A stretch of DNA of 64,000 nucleotides, from contig CM044956.1 in assembly GCA_024516035.1 (NCBI GenBank), positions 55,805,233 to 55,869,232 on the forward strand, read 5' to 3'. The translations under genes and the position numbers were made by a program. Positions 32,746-42,289 of this stretch are shown piece by piece. Source of the stretch: Bactericera cockerelli. Taxonomy: Eukaryota; Arthropoda; Insecta; Hemiptera; Triozidae. Positions within the stretch are counted from its first letter, which is position 1; every line of letters starts with the position of its first letter. Below the pieces are notes generated by a model, which did no database searches, was not told the origin of the DNA, and worked only from the letters and a program-made list of their open reading frames with translations.

Positions 32746-33643
32746 AAGTGTATTTTCTGTACTTAATCTCCCCCAATCTCGCATCAGCTGATCACAGATT
32801 AAGGATTTCTCCTCACGGCTTGTTCTTATTTCTCCTCCAATCTTAACCCGACGTTTTCGTCAGATCGAGATCAACGCCATTTTGAAATCAATTTGACTTT
32901 GAGGTTGACCTTCAGCAGATCTTTATTATTTGTTTATGTTTTCATAAATTTACATTAAATAAACTTTTTTGATTTTCTATCGATGACTAGGTTACTTTAA
33001 ACTAGTTTAGGTATAAGGTTCTAGTTTTAATTTTGAGCCAGATTTAAGATTAGGAATTGTACAGGTATCAAAGTTCATTGTTGATATTGAAAGTACCTTT
33101 TATTAACATCCTCCATTTACATATTTCGCCGAGAATGAATGCATAATGTACAGAATGCTAGCTCGAGTTTCCCCTTTGCATTACCTTTATTAATCTCAAG
33201 TGTACATTTGTTCTACATCTGGAAAGCAAGACGCTGTGTAGTAAGGACAATCACGTCTGAGAAATTCTCATGAAAAAAATCAAGGCAGTTTTCAATTTAC
33301 AAGAGAGCACTGGTTCAAGCTGCAGTGATCGTTAACTCTGCTGTTTGTTGAATGCACCAAATTTTCTGAACAGTCTATGGAATAGTAACTTGATTTACAT
33401 CAAAATTTGAGAAAAAGTAGGTAATGAAACTCTCGCAGAAATCTATATAGTCATAATAAGGTATTCAGATAGTTCAAATTTCCAATTCTATGAAATATTC
33501 TTATCAATTCTTATCAGTAATCTTTATTTACATTTCACTGTGAGAAGCTCCCCCTAATTTAAGTTTCTCTGATTATCGCTAGAGCGCGTCGAGGCGTTCT
33601 GATCTCTACAGATTGGGGGAGATTAAGTACAGAAAATACACTT
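32746..33643. mobile_element. Non-autonomous DNA transposon, 34-bp TIRs
   Basis: The termini are matching inverted repeats beginning AAGTGTATTTTCTGTACTTA and continuing into atctcccccaatct (right copy read on the minus strand). The direct repeat AAT flanks both ends (32743-32745 and 33644-33646), suggesting a 3-bp target duplication. The 898-bp interior has no transposase-like frame. Confidence 0.7.
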
Positions 33644-33702
33644 AATATTATTTCGCGGATAGCATTGATTTTCATTTGCGCAGCTCAAGAGAATGTCTGA
33701 AT

Positions 33703-33780
33703 CAAACACCTCGGCCGAGGTGTGAAGAACGCCTATACAAAGAAAGAGACAGCCCGGCAGAGTGTAAGGTTACGGAAAAC
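33703..33780 (+). repeat. Repeat family L, copy 2
   Basis: The palindrome cacctcggccgaggtg is followed by gcctatacaaag and agagacagcccgg. See 13130-13205. Confidence 0.5.
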
Positions 33781-33784
33781 ATAG

Positions 33785-34450
33785 TTCCCATGCATTTCAT
33801 GTACTTTCAGCCAGCGAAAAGTGCAACATGAATTTCAAAAATTGCAATTTTTATTGCGGAAATGGACTCTACGCTGAAAAATAAATTGATTTTACTTTTT
33901 GTTTGACTTCCTAGACCAACGGGAACCCTATTTTCGAGACCCCCCAACAATCGTGAAAGACATGAAAAGATTCATAATTTTGTTTTTTTTTTTCTGTTTT
34001 TTTTTTCTTCATACGGATCCTTTGAGACCCGACTTCGTGTCTTTAACTTGGCACTGAAGATTAAGTGAGGTGTCTAAAGTGATCAAGATATAATGGAGAT
34101 GAGCCCGGACCAAAAAAATATTGTAAATTATAAGCGGGCGGCCCATTTGGGCGGCCTCGGGTTTTGGGAGCCCAAATCGGGAATTGAAGGATAATACTAA
34201 TCTTAAGTGGTATCAAATGAAAGATCTTGATGAGCAGATACCAAATTTATTGATTTTATTCCTTCAACCGGTCCACTGGATGGCATCTGGTGGCCTTTTC
34301 ATTTTCTTTGGCGGGTAGGTACCTTCGAATCCTTAGCTTAGTGGTCAGATCTTGGCCAGTATGTATTTTTCGAGATGACCTCGCTCTCGCAAAATTTTAA
34401 TGTTTAAGTTTCCAAGTATTAGTTAGTTCATTATCTGTCCACTTCTTAAG
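33785..34450. other. No gene recognised
   Basis: Mixed composition. Contains the GC-rich inverted motif gggcggcccatttgggcggc near 34137 and T-rich runs near 33980-34010. No coding frame was recognised. Confidence 0.45.
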
Positions 34451-34452
34451 AA

Positions 34453-34523
34453 GACAGCTTTGTCTATTGGTAGCGTGCCCGACCTGCCACCCAGTTAGCA
34501 CGGGTTCGAATCCTAGCGGGGAC
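34453..34523 (+). mobile_element. tRNA-like SINE head
   Basis: It has a B box (gggttcgaatcc) and a partial A box (ctattggtagcgtg). The ends do not pair well. It may be a decayed SINE or a tRNA pseudogene. Confidence 0.4.
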
Positions 34524-34759
34524 GAAAGTTTTAGCTTTATTTTTTAATTTGGGCTTAACGTTGTTCTGTTTTTCCGCTCTTTATATTTCATGTTGATGAC
34601 TACCCTCACGAGAAAAATTGTAGTAGTGTTGTAGAATCGGGCAATGACCTGTGGCGGCATTACGAGATTGATTTTGGACAATCATGATAGGATGGAGATA
34701 AAATATGATGAATTAGCTCTCATAATGTCGATGCTAGTCACTAAAAGTTGTGACAAAGT

Positions 34760-34833
34760 AGTGACCTTGGCAAAGTGGGTAGCATACTAGGCTTGCACGC
34801 ACGATGACTTGGGTTCGATCCCCATGAGGCCAG
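34760..34833 (+). mobile_element. tRNA-like SINE head
   Basis: It has a B box (gggttcgatcccc) and an A-box-like run (gcaaagtgggtagcata), ending gaggccag with limited pairing to ttggcaaag. It lies directly upstream of the RTE-like fragment. Confidence 0.45.
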
Positions 34834-34855
34834 TTTTTTTTATCTGTCCATCTGT

Positions 34856-35405
34856 CCATGGACAGTTAATATCACTGGATAACAGAATGGACCAAGAGTT
34901 AGATAGAAGAAGAAGTCTGGCCTGGAAAAAATATTGGGCCCTAAAAGGTATATTTAAATCAAAAATATCAATTAAAGCAAAAATAAAAATACTAAGAAGT
35001 TGTATATTCCCATGTTTATACTATGGCAGTCAAACCTGGTCTCTAAAGAAATGCCAACTGATGAAACTTAGATCTACCCAAACTACGATGATGAGAAGCA
35101 TGTTAGGAATAAAGAAATCTGACCGAGTGAGAAATACAACCATTCAAAGATTAGCACCAGTTGAAAATATTGAAAAAATAACAAAGAAAATGAAAATAAA
35201 ATGGGCAGGTCACATAATGAGAATGGAAAATAAGAGATGGACTAGAGTGGTCACACTCTGGAAACCAACAGGAAGGAGAAATAGAGGAAGACAAAGGATG
35301 AGATGGTGTGAAGAGGTTAGGAGAGTTATGGGATCAAATTGGCAAAATCTAGCATTAGATCGGTTAGAATGGAAAAAAGCGGTAGAAGAAAGGATAAATG
35401 AATAA
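34856..35405 (+). pseudogene. C-terminal part of RTE-type reverse transcriptase
   Basis: About 180 codons, open to a normal stop: LISLDNRMDQEL, SISIKAKIKILRSCIFPCL, then the conserved RTE/craniofacial-type tail with MKIKWAGHIMRMEN and RRNRGRQRMRWCEEV. The catalytic core lies in the missing 5' part. The frame extends upstream into the preceding tRNA-like element, but that is not part of the protein. Ile/Lys-rich codon use fits an AT-rich host. Confidence 0.75.
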
Positions 35406-35440
35406 TAATAATAAGGAAAAAAAAAAAAAAAAAAAAAAAA
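34856..35440 (+). mobile_element. RTE-like LINE, 3' fragment
   Basis: Only the last third of the reverse-transcriptase ORF remains, followed by an (AAT)n/poly-A stretch. It is 5' truncated. No clear target duplication was found because both sides are low complexity. Confidence 0.7.
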
Positions 35441-36000
35441 TGTAAAGTTAAGTTATAACTATGTAGATATATGAAGGAAGAAGATAAATTAAAAGAAACA
35501 AAAGAATTTGAAAAAAAAAGAAAAAAAAGAAAAAAAAAAGAAGAAAAAAATATTTAGATAAATGTTAAAGGAAATAATTTTTTAGAAGCACACATAAAGT
35601 CTAAAAATACCTACCAAAAACCTAGTTTGGAAAAGGTATTAAGTTAGAACTTGTTTGTTGTGAAAAAAAAAAATAAAAAATAATAATAATAATAATAATA
35701 GGACTGAATTGTCCCTTCTAATGTGTCAAATGTAAAAACAAAATAAATGTTCCTGTTATAAAAAAAAAATAATAAAAAAAAAAAAAAAAAAAATAGTTTA
35801 AGAAATAGAGGTGTATTAAATATAAAAGAAATTATAGGTATGGTATTTTATGTTTTTATGTAACAATAATTTGAATATCTTGTTTATGTAATGTATCTCT
35901 GTAAAAACAAAATAAAACCCCAAAAAGGGAGGCCCGTGCTCTGTACAGAGTGTCAGAGGGCTTATTATTATATTATTATTATTATGCCCGGGGTACACTC
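35405..36000. other. Low-complexity A-rich region
   Basis: Several A-rich runs and (AAT)n tracts (35680-35700, 35760-35793) suggest a series of retrotransposon 3' tails. The run cccaaaaagggaggcccgtg at about 35917 with the following gtgtcagagggcttattatt looks like another LINE tail. Confidence 0.5.
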
Positions 36001-36029
36001 ATACCTCGTGAGGTAATGATAAGGGACGT

Positions 36030-36485
36030 CACCAACGAGTTCTCTCTCGACCCAAATTTTGGTCTGGTAGGTACCGCGAGTTCTCTCCCGCTCATGGTTT
36101 TATCAACACCGAATTGTCTCCCGTCGCTTGCATTTTTACCTGAATTTATACCTACATAGTTTAGGCCTTGCATAAATTTTATAATAAAAACACCTAATAG
36201 GCATCATTGATATAGACCTAAGGCATAGCCTTCTATGTATCTTACCTAACTCTACTAGAGTTATACACTTAAGGCATTGCCTTTCATTAGTTAGAGATTT
36301 TAAAGATTTCCTTATAAAAAGCCGATTCTTATATAAAAATGATAATTTTATAGTTTTCATTTTCTTAAATACCTAATGTAAAAAGCATGGTCTTATTTCC
36401 GGGAGAGATACTCGTGGTGACCCCTGCAACAAGCCGGAGAGAATTCGGGTAAGAATAGGTCAACAGGAGAGAACTCAGTACCTCA
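36030..36485. repeat. Region with inverted 'gagttctctc' motifs
   Basis: The motif gagttctctc, with a flanking catacctcgtgaggtaatga module, appears near 36000-36090; its inverted form (gagagaactcagtacctcac) is near 36400-36490. This could be a diverged inverted-repeat element of about 490 bp. No coding is seen. Confidence 0.35.
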
Positions 36486-36820
36486 CCTTGATAAGGTGAT
36501 CACAAATTAATATCTTCGACATTTGTAAATCCAGGTGTTCCCTCCTAAGATAAACCTAATCATGTGGAGTATAGAATCTAAAGGTCTTGATAGGCTGATT
36601 GATAATTTAGAAATTATTTACTCACTTTGGGGACTCAGGGGGCCGAATCGGGGATCCAAATATATATTGACCTTGGAAAAATTAAATACCTACTGCTAAA
36701 ACTATATCTTGAAAAAAAGACAACTTGGTACATTCACACTTTCCCAGCTTATTTACTTTTGTTATTTATAAAGTTGCAGTAGTGTATGAACCTATATTTT
36801 CGTACAAAAAGAACTGATAT

Positions 36821-37361
36821 CCCCCAAAAACACCACTTCGTGTTTAAAAAAAAGAAGAACGCCCCATTCAATAGAATGATTATTACTAGATAAAAATAAA
36901 TGATATCAAATTGAGAACACCTTTACCCCCTCTCTTTCTATTTCTCTGCACTCCTCTCTGAATTTATTCCTATTATGTTTATCTTTCTTTATCCTTTCTA
37001 GGGGTCATCCCAAACTTGATTTCTCTTTAAATTTACTTGTTGAACGGCAATAAAAAATGGCGGTCGCGGTGTAATTTTCTCGATTCAAATCAAATAAGTT
37101 CAGAAAAATCATACTCCGACCGCCATTTTTTATTGCCGTTCAACAAGTAAATTTAAAGAGAAATCAAGTTTGGGATGACCCCTAGAAAGGATAAAGAAAG
37201 ATAAACATAATAGGAATAAATTCAGAGAGGAGTGCAGAGAAATAGAAAGAGAGGGGGTAAAGGTGTTCTCAATTTGATATCATTTATTTTTATCTAGTAA
37301 TAATCATTCTATTGAGTGGGGCGTTCTTCTTTTTTTAAACACGAAGTGGTGTTTTTGGGGG
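36821..37361. repeat. 541-bp near-perfect palindrome (foldback element or hairpin-RNA locus)
   Basis: The left arm 36821-37066 (246 nt) and right arm 37117-37361 (245 nt) are inverted copies with one single-base indel (in an A run) and one substitution visible; the spacer is 50 nt. The outer end reads CCCCCAAAAACACCACTTCG and the inner end ccattttttattgccgttca or its complement. A transcript of either strand would fold into a long double-stranded hairpin. The arms have no protein-coding potential. Flanks give at most a 2-bp AT duplication, so a transposon origin is possible but not shown. Confidence 0.85.
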
Positions 37362-37868
37362 ATTCATGCATTCTGTATGAGGACAAACCTTTTAAATGGT
37401 GATTGATGTGATCTTAAAAACGTGAACTGGTGATTATTACAATTAATGAGATTCTGTTTTCTAGCATTCCTTCAAAAAAAATTCATTTAGAAACTTTAGT
37501 TGTAAAGATATAGGTAGTTAAAAATGGTTCATGATGAATTACGGACCCTGTATATAAAATAACGATCATGTAAATCATGTTGCCTTTTTAAGATTTACTA
37601 CGATTAGGCGTCTACTATTTATGTTGGACATAAAATAACTAAAATAGTCGTTCCAATAAAAAATATTAATTAAATAGACTTCCACAAAGTCGCAAAGTTT
37701 TCTGATATTCAAGTGATTAGGTTTAAAAACTAGAATTTGTCTCCGCCGGCAATCTTGAACTAGAGTTCACTAGTTTCATCTGATAGATTTTTGCTAGATT
37801 TTCTAAAGGTAGTACCTAGTAGGAGTACATTGTTGATTTAAATTTAGCAAGGCTTTAAATTCAGTTAC

Positions 37869-37912
37869 AGCGTCGCGTCAGTGGCACGTTGAATGCACCA
37901 GTCCTTTTTTAA
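37869..37912 (+). repeat. SINE F head fragment
   Basis: Contains gcgtcagtggcacgttgaat, then gcaccagtcc, the 5' part of the 5S-like head, then stops at a T-rich run. Confidence 0.5.
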
Positions 37913-38179
37913 TTTTTTTAACACGTTCATCGCTGCAACATTTTATATGATGCATTGTTCTGTGAGAACCTTGTTCAGCCAAAATTTACAATACACGCAG
38001 TACCACTTTTTAGCTCGGTTCCAGGACAATTACCTATAATCCCATAAGAAATACATTGAAATAAAATTCCTATGGAGGTTTAATGTACAGAAACTCTTCA
38101 CATGTTACAAACAGCAGGGGAGTTTACGGTACCAGTCACAATAAAATCAATAATCGGCGCTGAACGTGTTAAAAAATGC

Positions 38180-38450
38180 GTGTTTCACAACGTTTTTAAT
38201 TTTGTAGCCATGAAATAGGAGCTACGTCAGACGAAAGTGGTCTGTGTTGTAGACTGCCCATCCCGGAGTATGCCTCCCCTCTGGTGATCACGCAGGCAGA
38301 ATATTTTTTTTATTCTTTCTCAAACCATTATATGTAATTCTGATGTACGTCCTGATTTGAAGTAGTCAGGACCGGGGATTTACCGGGAGTCGAACTCAGG
38401 AACTCTGGACTACGGGCAGTAGTCACAACCATTTCGCCATGGGGGGCTGG
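38180..38450 (-). mobile_element. SINE A fragment followed by a SINE E copy
   Basis: 38180-38284 is the 3' body of SINE A on the minus strand. 38320-38450 is SINE E on the minus strand with its head (cgaaatggttgtgactactg, tagtccagagttcc) and B box, but a shortened body. Confidence 0.55.
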
Positions 38451-38549
38451 CCTTGCTTTGTTAGCTTAAATACAAATGGTACAAATTACAAAGCCACATG
38501 TTCGGTCTCATATTTTGTACTTATGTAGCTAACTCCCTGAGATCATACA

Positions 38550-38777
38550 TCTTAATAATATAAATGTCAAAGTCACTGACTGACTGATCATCGCTCTACA
38601 GCCCAAAACGTAATACCTAGGAAGCTGAAATTTGGTAGGTAGCTTTGTCTTATAGTTTAGATGTGCAATAAGACGGGATTTTTCGAAATTCCCACTACAA
38701 CACCTGCCATTGGCGAACAAGGATTTTTTGCTTTCACGGCCATGCCTCGGACCGCAAAGCGGGTGACAGCCCGCTAG
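38550..38777 (+). mobile_element. Helitron-like repeat J, copy 2
   Basis: It begins TCTTAATAATATAAATGTCA and ends with a small hairpin (GCGGG, 6-nt spacer, CCCGC) running into CTAG followed by T. It lacks terminal inverted repeats. The interior is shared with 4377-4582 in inverted orientation. These termini fit a short non-autonomous Helitron; the hairpin is closer to the end than usual. Confidence 0.5.
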
Positions 38778-38804
38778 TATAACATAGAGGGAACCTTACC
38801 AAGG

Positions 38805-39168
38805 AACAAATTTGTGCGTCCAACTTTGAACAGCTGATGGCCCCTCTCTCAACAAATCCCGGTCTCTGATTGGTTCAATTTATTTGAATTTTTTGTTTAC
38901 TTCATGCAGTGGCGGATATCTAAACATCTTTAATTTTCACGTCACATACCAAATCTTATATTACTACATAATAAGTAGAAAATAAGGAAAGTAAAAGAGG
39001 GAGCAAAGACAGAAATAACTAATAGGTAAGTATGAAAAAAGTAAAAATATTATTTTATAGAAGAGTAAAGTAGTTTAGGTACCCACTACTTCGCGAGAGA
39101 ATAATGACTACAACTCCGCCACTGATTTTGAAATCAGCTGATGGTCCCTCTTGGACGCAAATCTTGAT
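38805..39168. repeat. Inverted-copy repeat S
   Basis: Shares long segments in inverted orientation with 63190-63490, for example ccaatcagagaccagg (seen as its complement here) and gcagtggcggata. The ends carry gcgtccaa in inverted orientation, so a MITE-like origin is likely. Confidence 0.5.
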
Positions 39169-39584
39169 ACATCGGGTTTCTCCTATGTTATAATATGATC
39201 TCAGTGAGGTAACTACATTAATTAAGGTAAAATAAATACATTCAAGTAGTCTAGTTTTCTTCTTCTTCTCCTAATAAAAGCAAATAAAAAAACTTTTTTT
39301 GCAATTGAAAACTTTCAGCAAAGCTTTTGAATTTTGCAGCTCTCTGAAAACTTTGAATAGCTATAGAAAATTTAACGATGTATCTAATCTTTTATATATG
39401 TATACTCATTAGCAGAATGCATGGTTGGTTTTCACTATCATTAAATCATGAGGCCATTGTTTTTATTGCGGTTTCATTATTTGCAGTGAAAAAAAAAACT
39501 TTCTAAAAAATCTTGATTAGAAAAACTTTTTTGTATTTTTTAGCATTTGATTTTTTTACGAAAAAAAAACACACACCAAACCCC

Positions 39585-39725
39585 GCCCTTTAGGTAGGAC
39601 TTTAGCTTCTTTCTCTTTTTTGTCCTTGTTTCTTTGTTCAATCTATTTAATTTTTCTTTATAATTTCATTGTATTTTGCTGTATATATTTTTGTTCTACC
39701 TGATAAAGCATTATATAATAATAAT
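39585..39725 (+). repeat. LINE 3'-end repeat family G, forward copy
   Basis: Runs from aaccccgccctttaggtagg through T-rich sequence to ttctacctgataaagcatta and an (ATA)n end, which marks the 3' end of the family. Confidence 0.65.
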
Positions 39726-40066
39726 AATGCAACAAGGAGGGACCCCAATCTCAAATGAAGAAAGTTTAAGCAATGTGTTTTTTTGTATGAAATTACTACA
39801 TAATTATTTTTAATCTTATGTTGCAGGTATGAGAGTTTGAGTTCGTGTTTTGGATTAACAACTCCGAATGAAATGAAAAATGTTCCATTGATGTAATTGC
39901 AAGTACCTTTTGTATGATTATTATTATTATTATTTTACACTTTATTAATATGGACATAATAATATTATGACATATTATGTATACAACACAGATAATTACT
40001 TAAATATCAAATATAAGAAGAAGTAAAAAGAAAAGAAAAAAAAATGAAGAAAAAAAAATACATGTA

Positions 40067-40461
40067 AGTTACAGCCAGCTAAATAGCTGACTATACACCT
40101 TTTTATGCTGATCCAATTGTATGATAATTCTCACACTATTGTTATGCGTGAGAGCCCTTTGGCATAGGACAAGGCAGTTTAGACTCAGACTTGCATCGAG
40201 CAAGATCTTAAATCGTTTAAGATATAATTTTATTTAATTATTAATTAATAAATTATTAATTACTTATTCTTTACTTTCTAAGTTATTACTATAAGTGTAT
40301 TCTCCATTTTATTAATTCATAATCTTATTTCTAATAAACTACGTTTTCACTCACTTAAGTGTTTAGAACTCTTGTATTCTTATTATATTAATTTATAAGT
40401 ATTTCAGTGTTTCGAAATAAACTTTTTTAAAAAGCCAACGGCAGGAGCCTGGCTTGTAACT
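40067..40461 (+). repeat. Errantivirus 5' LTR
   Basis: 395 bp; differs from the 3' LTR at one position that I noticed (cgaaataaac against cgaaacaaac). It ends GTAACT, whose last T overlaps the primer-binding site. Confidence 0.92.
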
Positions 40462-40478
40462 GGCGCAGTCGATTTTAA
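40461..40478 (+). other. Errantivirus primer-binding site
   Basis: TGGCGCAGTCGATTTTAA. The TGGCGCAGTCG start matches the serine-tRNA type used by the 17.6/297 group and overlaps the LTR by one base, a known feature of these elements. Confidence 0.8.
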
Positions 40479-41150
40479 CGGATCAAGGCTTCCAAAAAGA
40501 CCCTAAAAAACTAAAAATTTAAGCAAGAAAAAAAAAAAAAACTCATCTTTGATAAATTTATAAAAGTGTATAACAGTGCCTAACAGTGTAATAGTGCCTG
40601 ATTATCATTATTATTGGATTACCCACGGGACCATCTCTACGGGATAACTCCCATTTCTTCATCAGCCAACACCAAGAGACTACCTATTCACATCGCACCA
40701 GGAACTCCAGAGTCCAGAACCCCGGATCAGCACTCAGCACTAGAGACAACAGACACACATCGCTACCATTGTCTCAGGCGCTAGGCAGAGCAAGGACCCC
40801 ACAAGGAGCTTCAGCAGTGGACTGTGAATCTTATCTCTTTGCACCGGCGATGTCATCATTTCTACTTATACTGTAAGAATTATTTACTTCACATTATTAT
40901 TGTTTAAAGGTGTTTACTCCTTTCCTGACTTCCTAGTACTACTTAGTACTTGTTGTTCACCTTTTCTCCTTGTAGAATAATCTAATAGTTTTTATCTCAC
41001 TATATTGTTTACTGGCAGTTTTATTACTCCAGATACTAGCGGTCACCTATTGACCTACTCATATCAATTATCCTTTCGCGTATAATTCTTGCTGTTTATT
41101 AATTTTATCCTTATCTTTTGTTATCGTTTTATTATTTTTAAAATTTCATC

Positions 41151-42289
41151 ACGGATTCAGAATCCGATAATACCCAGTCAACTGACTCTGGGTCAAACTC
41201 TGATATCGAATATCAAACGGATTTAGTGGTTCAAGACGAACTTGTAAATCTATTTACCAACCTAAACATGGCTCCACCAGAATTGAAGGGCGATCATTTA
41301 AAGATGATCCCTGAATTCAGAGGGGAGGTCGCACTCCTATCTGAATTTATTTCATTGGGGGAAAGTCTGGTCACGCATTTTTATGATGCGGCCGATCCCA
41401 ACAATTTTCAAAACATATTCCTAATGAATTCCTTAAAAGCTAAAATTTTGGGAGAAGCAAAGTTAAACTTGAGTACCTTCTCAATCACTACTTGGGCACA
41501 GTTAAAAAACGCTCTTCTCACCACGTATGGCAACAAGCGAGACTCTTGTACGCTAACCATAGAATTGTGTAATATGAATCAAGGGAATGATTCAGCTTTT
41601 GATTTTTATCAGCGGGTTCTAAAGCATGTTAACCTGCATGGAAATTATTTAAGTACACATACCGACATAGAAGGACCACAATATGTAAATGCGTAGTGCG
41701 TACATTGGTAAACTTGGCTTGAGGACTTTCCTCAGGGGACTGGAAGAACCCCTTGGCTCGCTAATGCGAACCCGAAACCCAACTAACCTTAACGAGGCGT
41801 TAAATATTCTAACTAACGAATTTCAAATTGACGCTAGTAGGAAAGCCGGTCAGTACCAAAAGTTTCTACACAAAAATCAAAAATGGACACAACATGGAAA
41901 CAACAATTCTGCTAAATATGTTCCACCTCCCATGAAAAATAACAATAATTACTCCCCAAACACCCAGTTTTCTCAAATGGGTAACACCTTCAACAATGTT
42001 CAACGCAATAACTATGCTCAACAGTATCAACCTAAACAAGCCAGCGGTGTCAACCGACAACCAACCAACAAAAATTACTCTAACGTCTGGAACAGAAGTT
42101 CGGGACCTTCTACTAAGCCAACACCGATGTCAGCCATGACGACACGCTTGAACAACATAGAAATGGTTACACAGGGACAAGACGACATGGAAAACCCCAA
42201 ACTATGAAGAACAGGAGACATGCTATACCGAGGATACCTACCCGGATCAGGATTTTCGGGAACCAGCCTTGGAAACTCCGGAATATTGA
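41151..42289 (+). pseudogene. Errantivirus gag, broken
   Basis: The frame begins around 41151, where an ACG stands in the place expected for the start codon; the first part then runs open to 41696. The reading frame changes by one base near 41690, and again near 42195. The second part (41689-42207) is Asn/Gln-rich, as the C-terminal part of these Gag proteins often is. Gag forms the particle; this copy cannot make an intact one. No zinc knuckle is visible, which is normal for errantiviruses. Confidence 0.75.

Noticed and set aside
32567..37552. A single 5-kb transposon bounded by the two Q ends
   Set aside because: The ends match, but no transposase or target duplication supports pairing; mentioned only as a possibility.
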